From: an uncultured Methylophilaceae bacterium
GTDB taxonomy: Bacteria > Pseudomonadota > Gammaproteobacteria > Burkholderiales > Methylophilaceae
Direction of reading: 5' to 3'
DNA length: 63,508 nucleotides
Assembly (NCBI GenBank): GCA_903870995.1
Contig: CAIQFD010000062.1
Location: 1 to 63,508 of the forward strand
This document shows, in pieces, positions 63,396 to 63,508 of the stretch (positions are counted from its first letter, which is position 1; every line of letters starts with the position of its first letter). A program made the position numbers and the translations under genes. The notes under the pieces were generated by a model that saw only the letters and a program-made list of their open reading frames with translations, had not been told where the DNA came from and did no database searches.

Positions 63396-63508
63396 ATGAA
63401 AACAGCAATGGAACTCCGCGTCGGCAACGTAATCATGATCGGTAACGATCCATTGGTTGTGCAAAAGGCCGAATACAATAAATCAGGCCGTAACTCAGCC
63501 GTGGTTAA
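63396..63508 (+). CDS. efp: Elongation factor P, N-terminal fragment (cut by window end)
   Basis: Only the first 37 codons are inside the window. The start reads [19 protein letters not shown], matching EF-P domain I. The tip loop is KSGRNSAVV with Arg32, the residue rhamnosylated by EarP in beta- and gammaproteobacteria that lack the Lys34/EpmA system. EF-P relieves stalling at polyproline. The SD (GCAGGA) lies 8 nt before the ATG. It is downstream of its modifying enzyme. Confidence 0.95.
   Translation, partial: MKTAMELRVGNVIMIGNDPLVVQKAEYNKSGRNSAVV

Overview
The window looks like a chromosomal segment of a betaproteobacterium. The evidence is an EarP/EF-P pair in which EF-P carries Arg32, an AlgP/H1-like PAKKP protein, an AddAB-type recombination nuclease, the yhdP-nitrilase-tldD cluster, and a moderate G+C content by eye. 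A Methylophilaceae or other Nitrosomonadales origin is plausible but not proven. I see no insertion sequence, phage gene, CRISPR array or rRNA.

Region 1 (1-25592, all minus strand) is a secretion/surface-protein operon read right to left. It encodes a TolC-family lipoprotein, a short HlyD-type periplasmic adaptor, and a giant repeat protein whose 5' end is at 22899 and which is still open at base 1 (at least 7633 codons). The giant protein has a basic N-terminus with a LEPRMLFDGAA motif and no Sec signal. A DUF4347-like domain with a His/Cys pair follows, then about 40 Calx-beta-like repeats of 140-175 residues. Three RCC1-like beta-propeller cassettes are inserted into this array. The C-terminus and any inner-membrane exporter lie outside the window. 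Two abutting perfect palindromes sit upstream of the operon. This region is the most unusual part of the window.

Region 2 (25970-33539) holds a LamB-type porin, tRNA-Leu(UAG), a small unknown ORF, and a complete tripartite RND efflux operon (outer-membrane lipoprotein, adaptor, CusA/CzcA-like pump).

Region 3 (33536-51035) is mostly housekeeping: glnE, acs, prfC, a YchJ-like SEC-C protein, two unknown proteins, the ABC-F ATPase yheS, and the collinear yhdP - Nit-type amidase - tldD cluster. Two lysine/alanine-rich basic proteins follow, one H1-like and one a basic tail joined to a DUF2934 domain.

Region 4 (51144-63508) covers DNA repair and elongation. It has mfd with an abutting dedA-family gene, then on the opposite strand addB-addA followed by a HigA-like antitoxin with no visible toxin. 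After these come greB-earP and the start of efp, which link transcript-cleavage rescue and EF-P arginine rhamnosylation.
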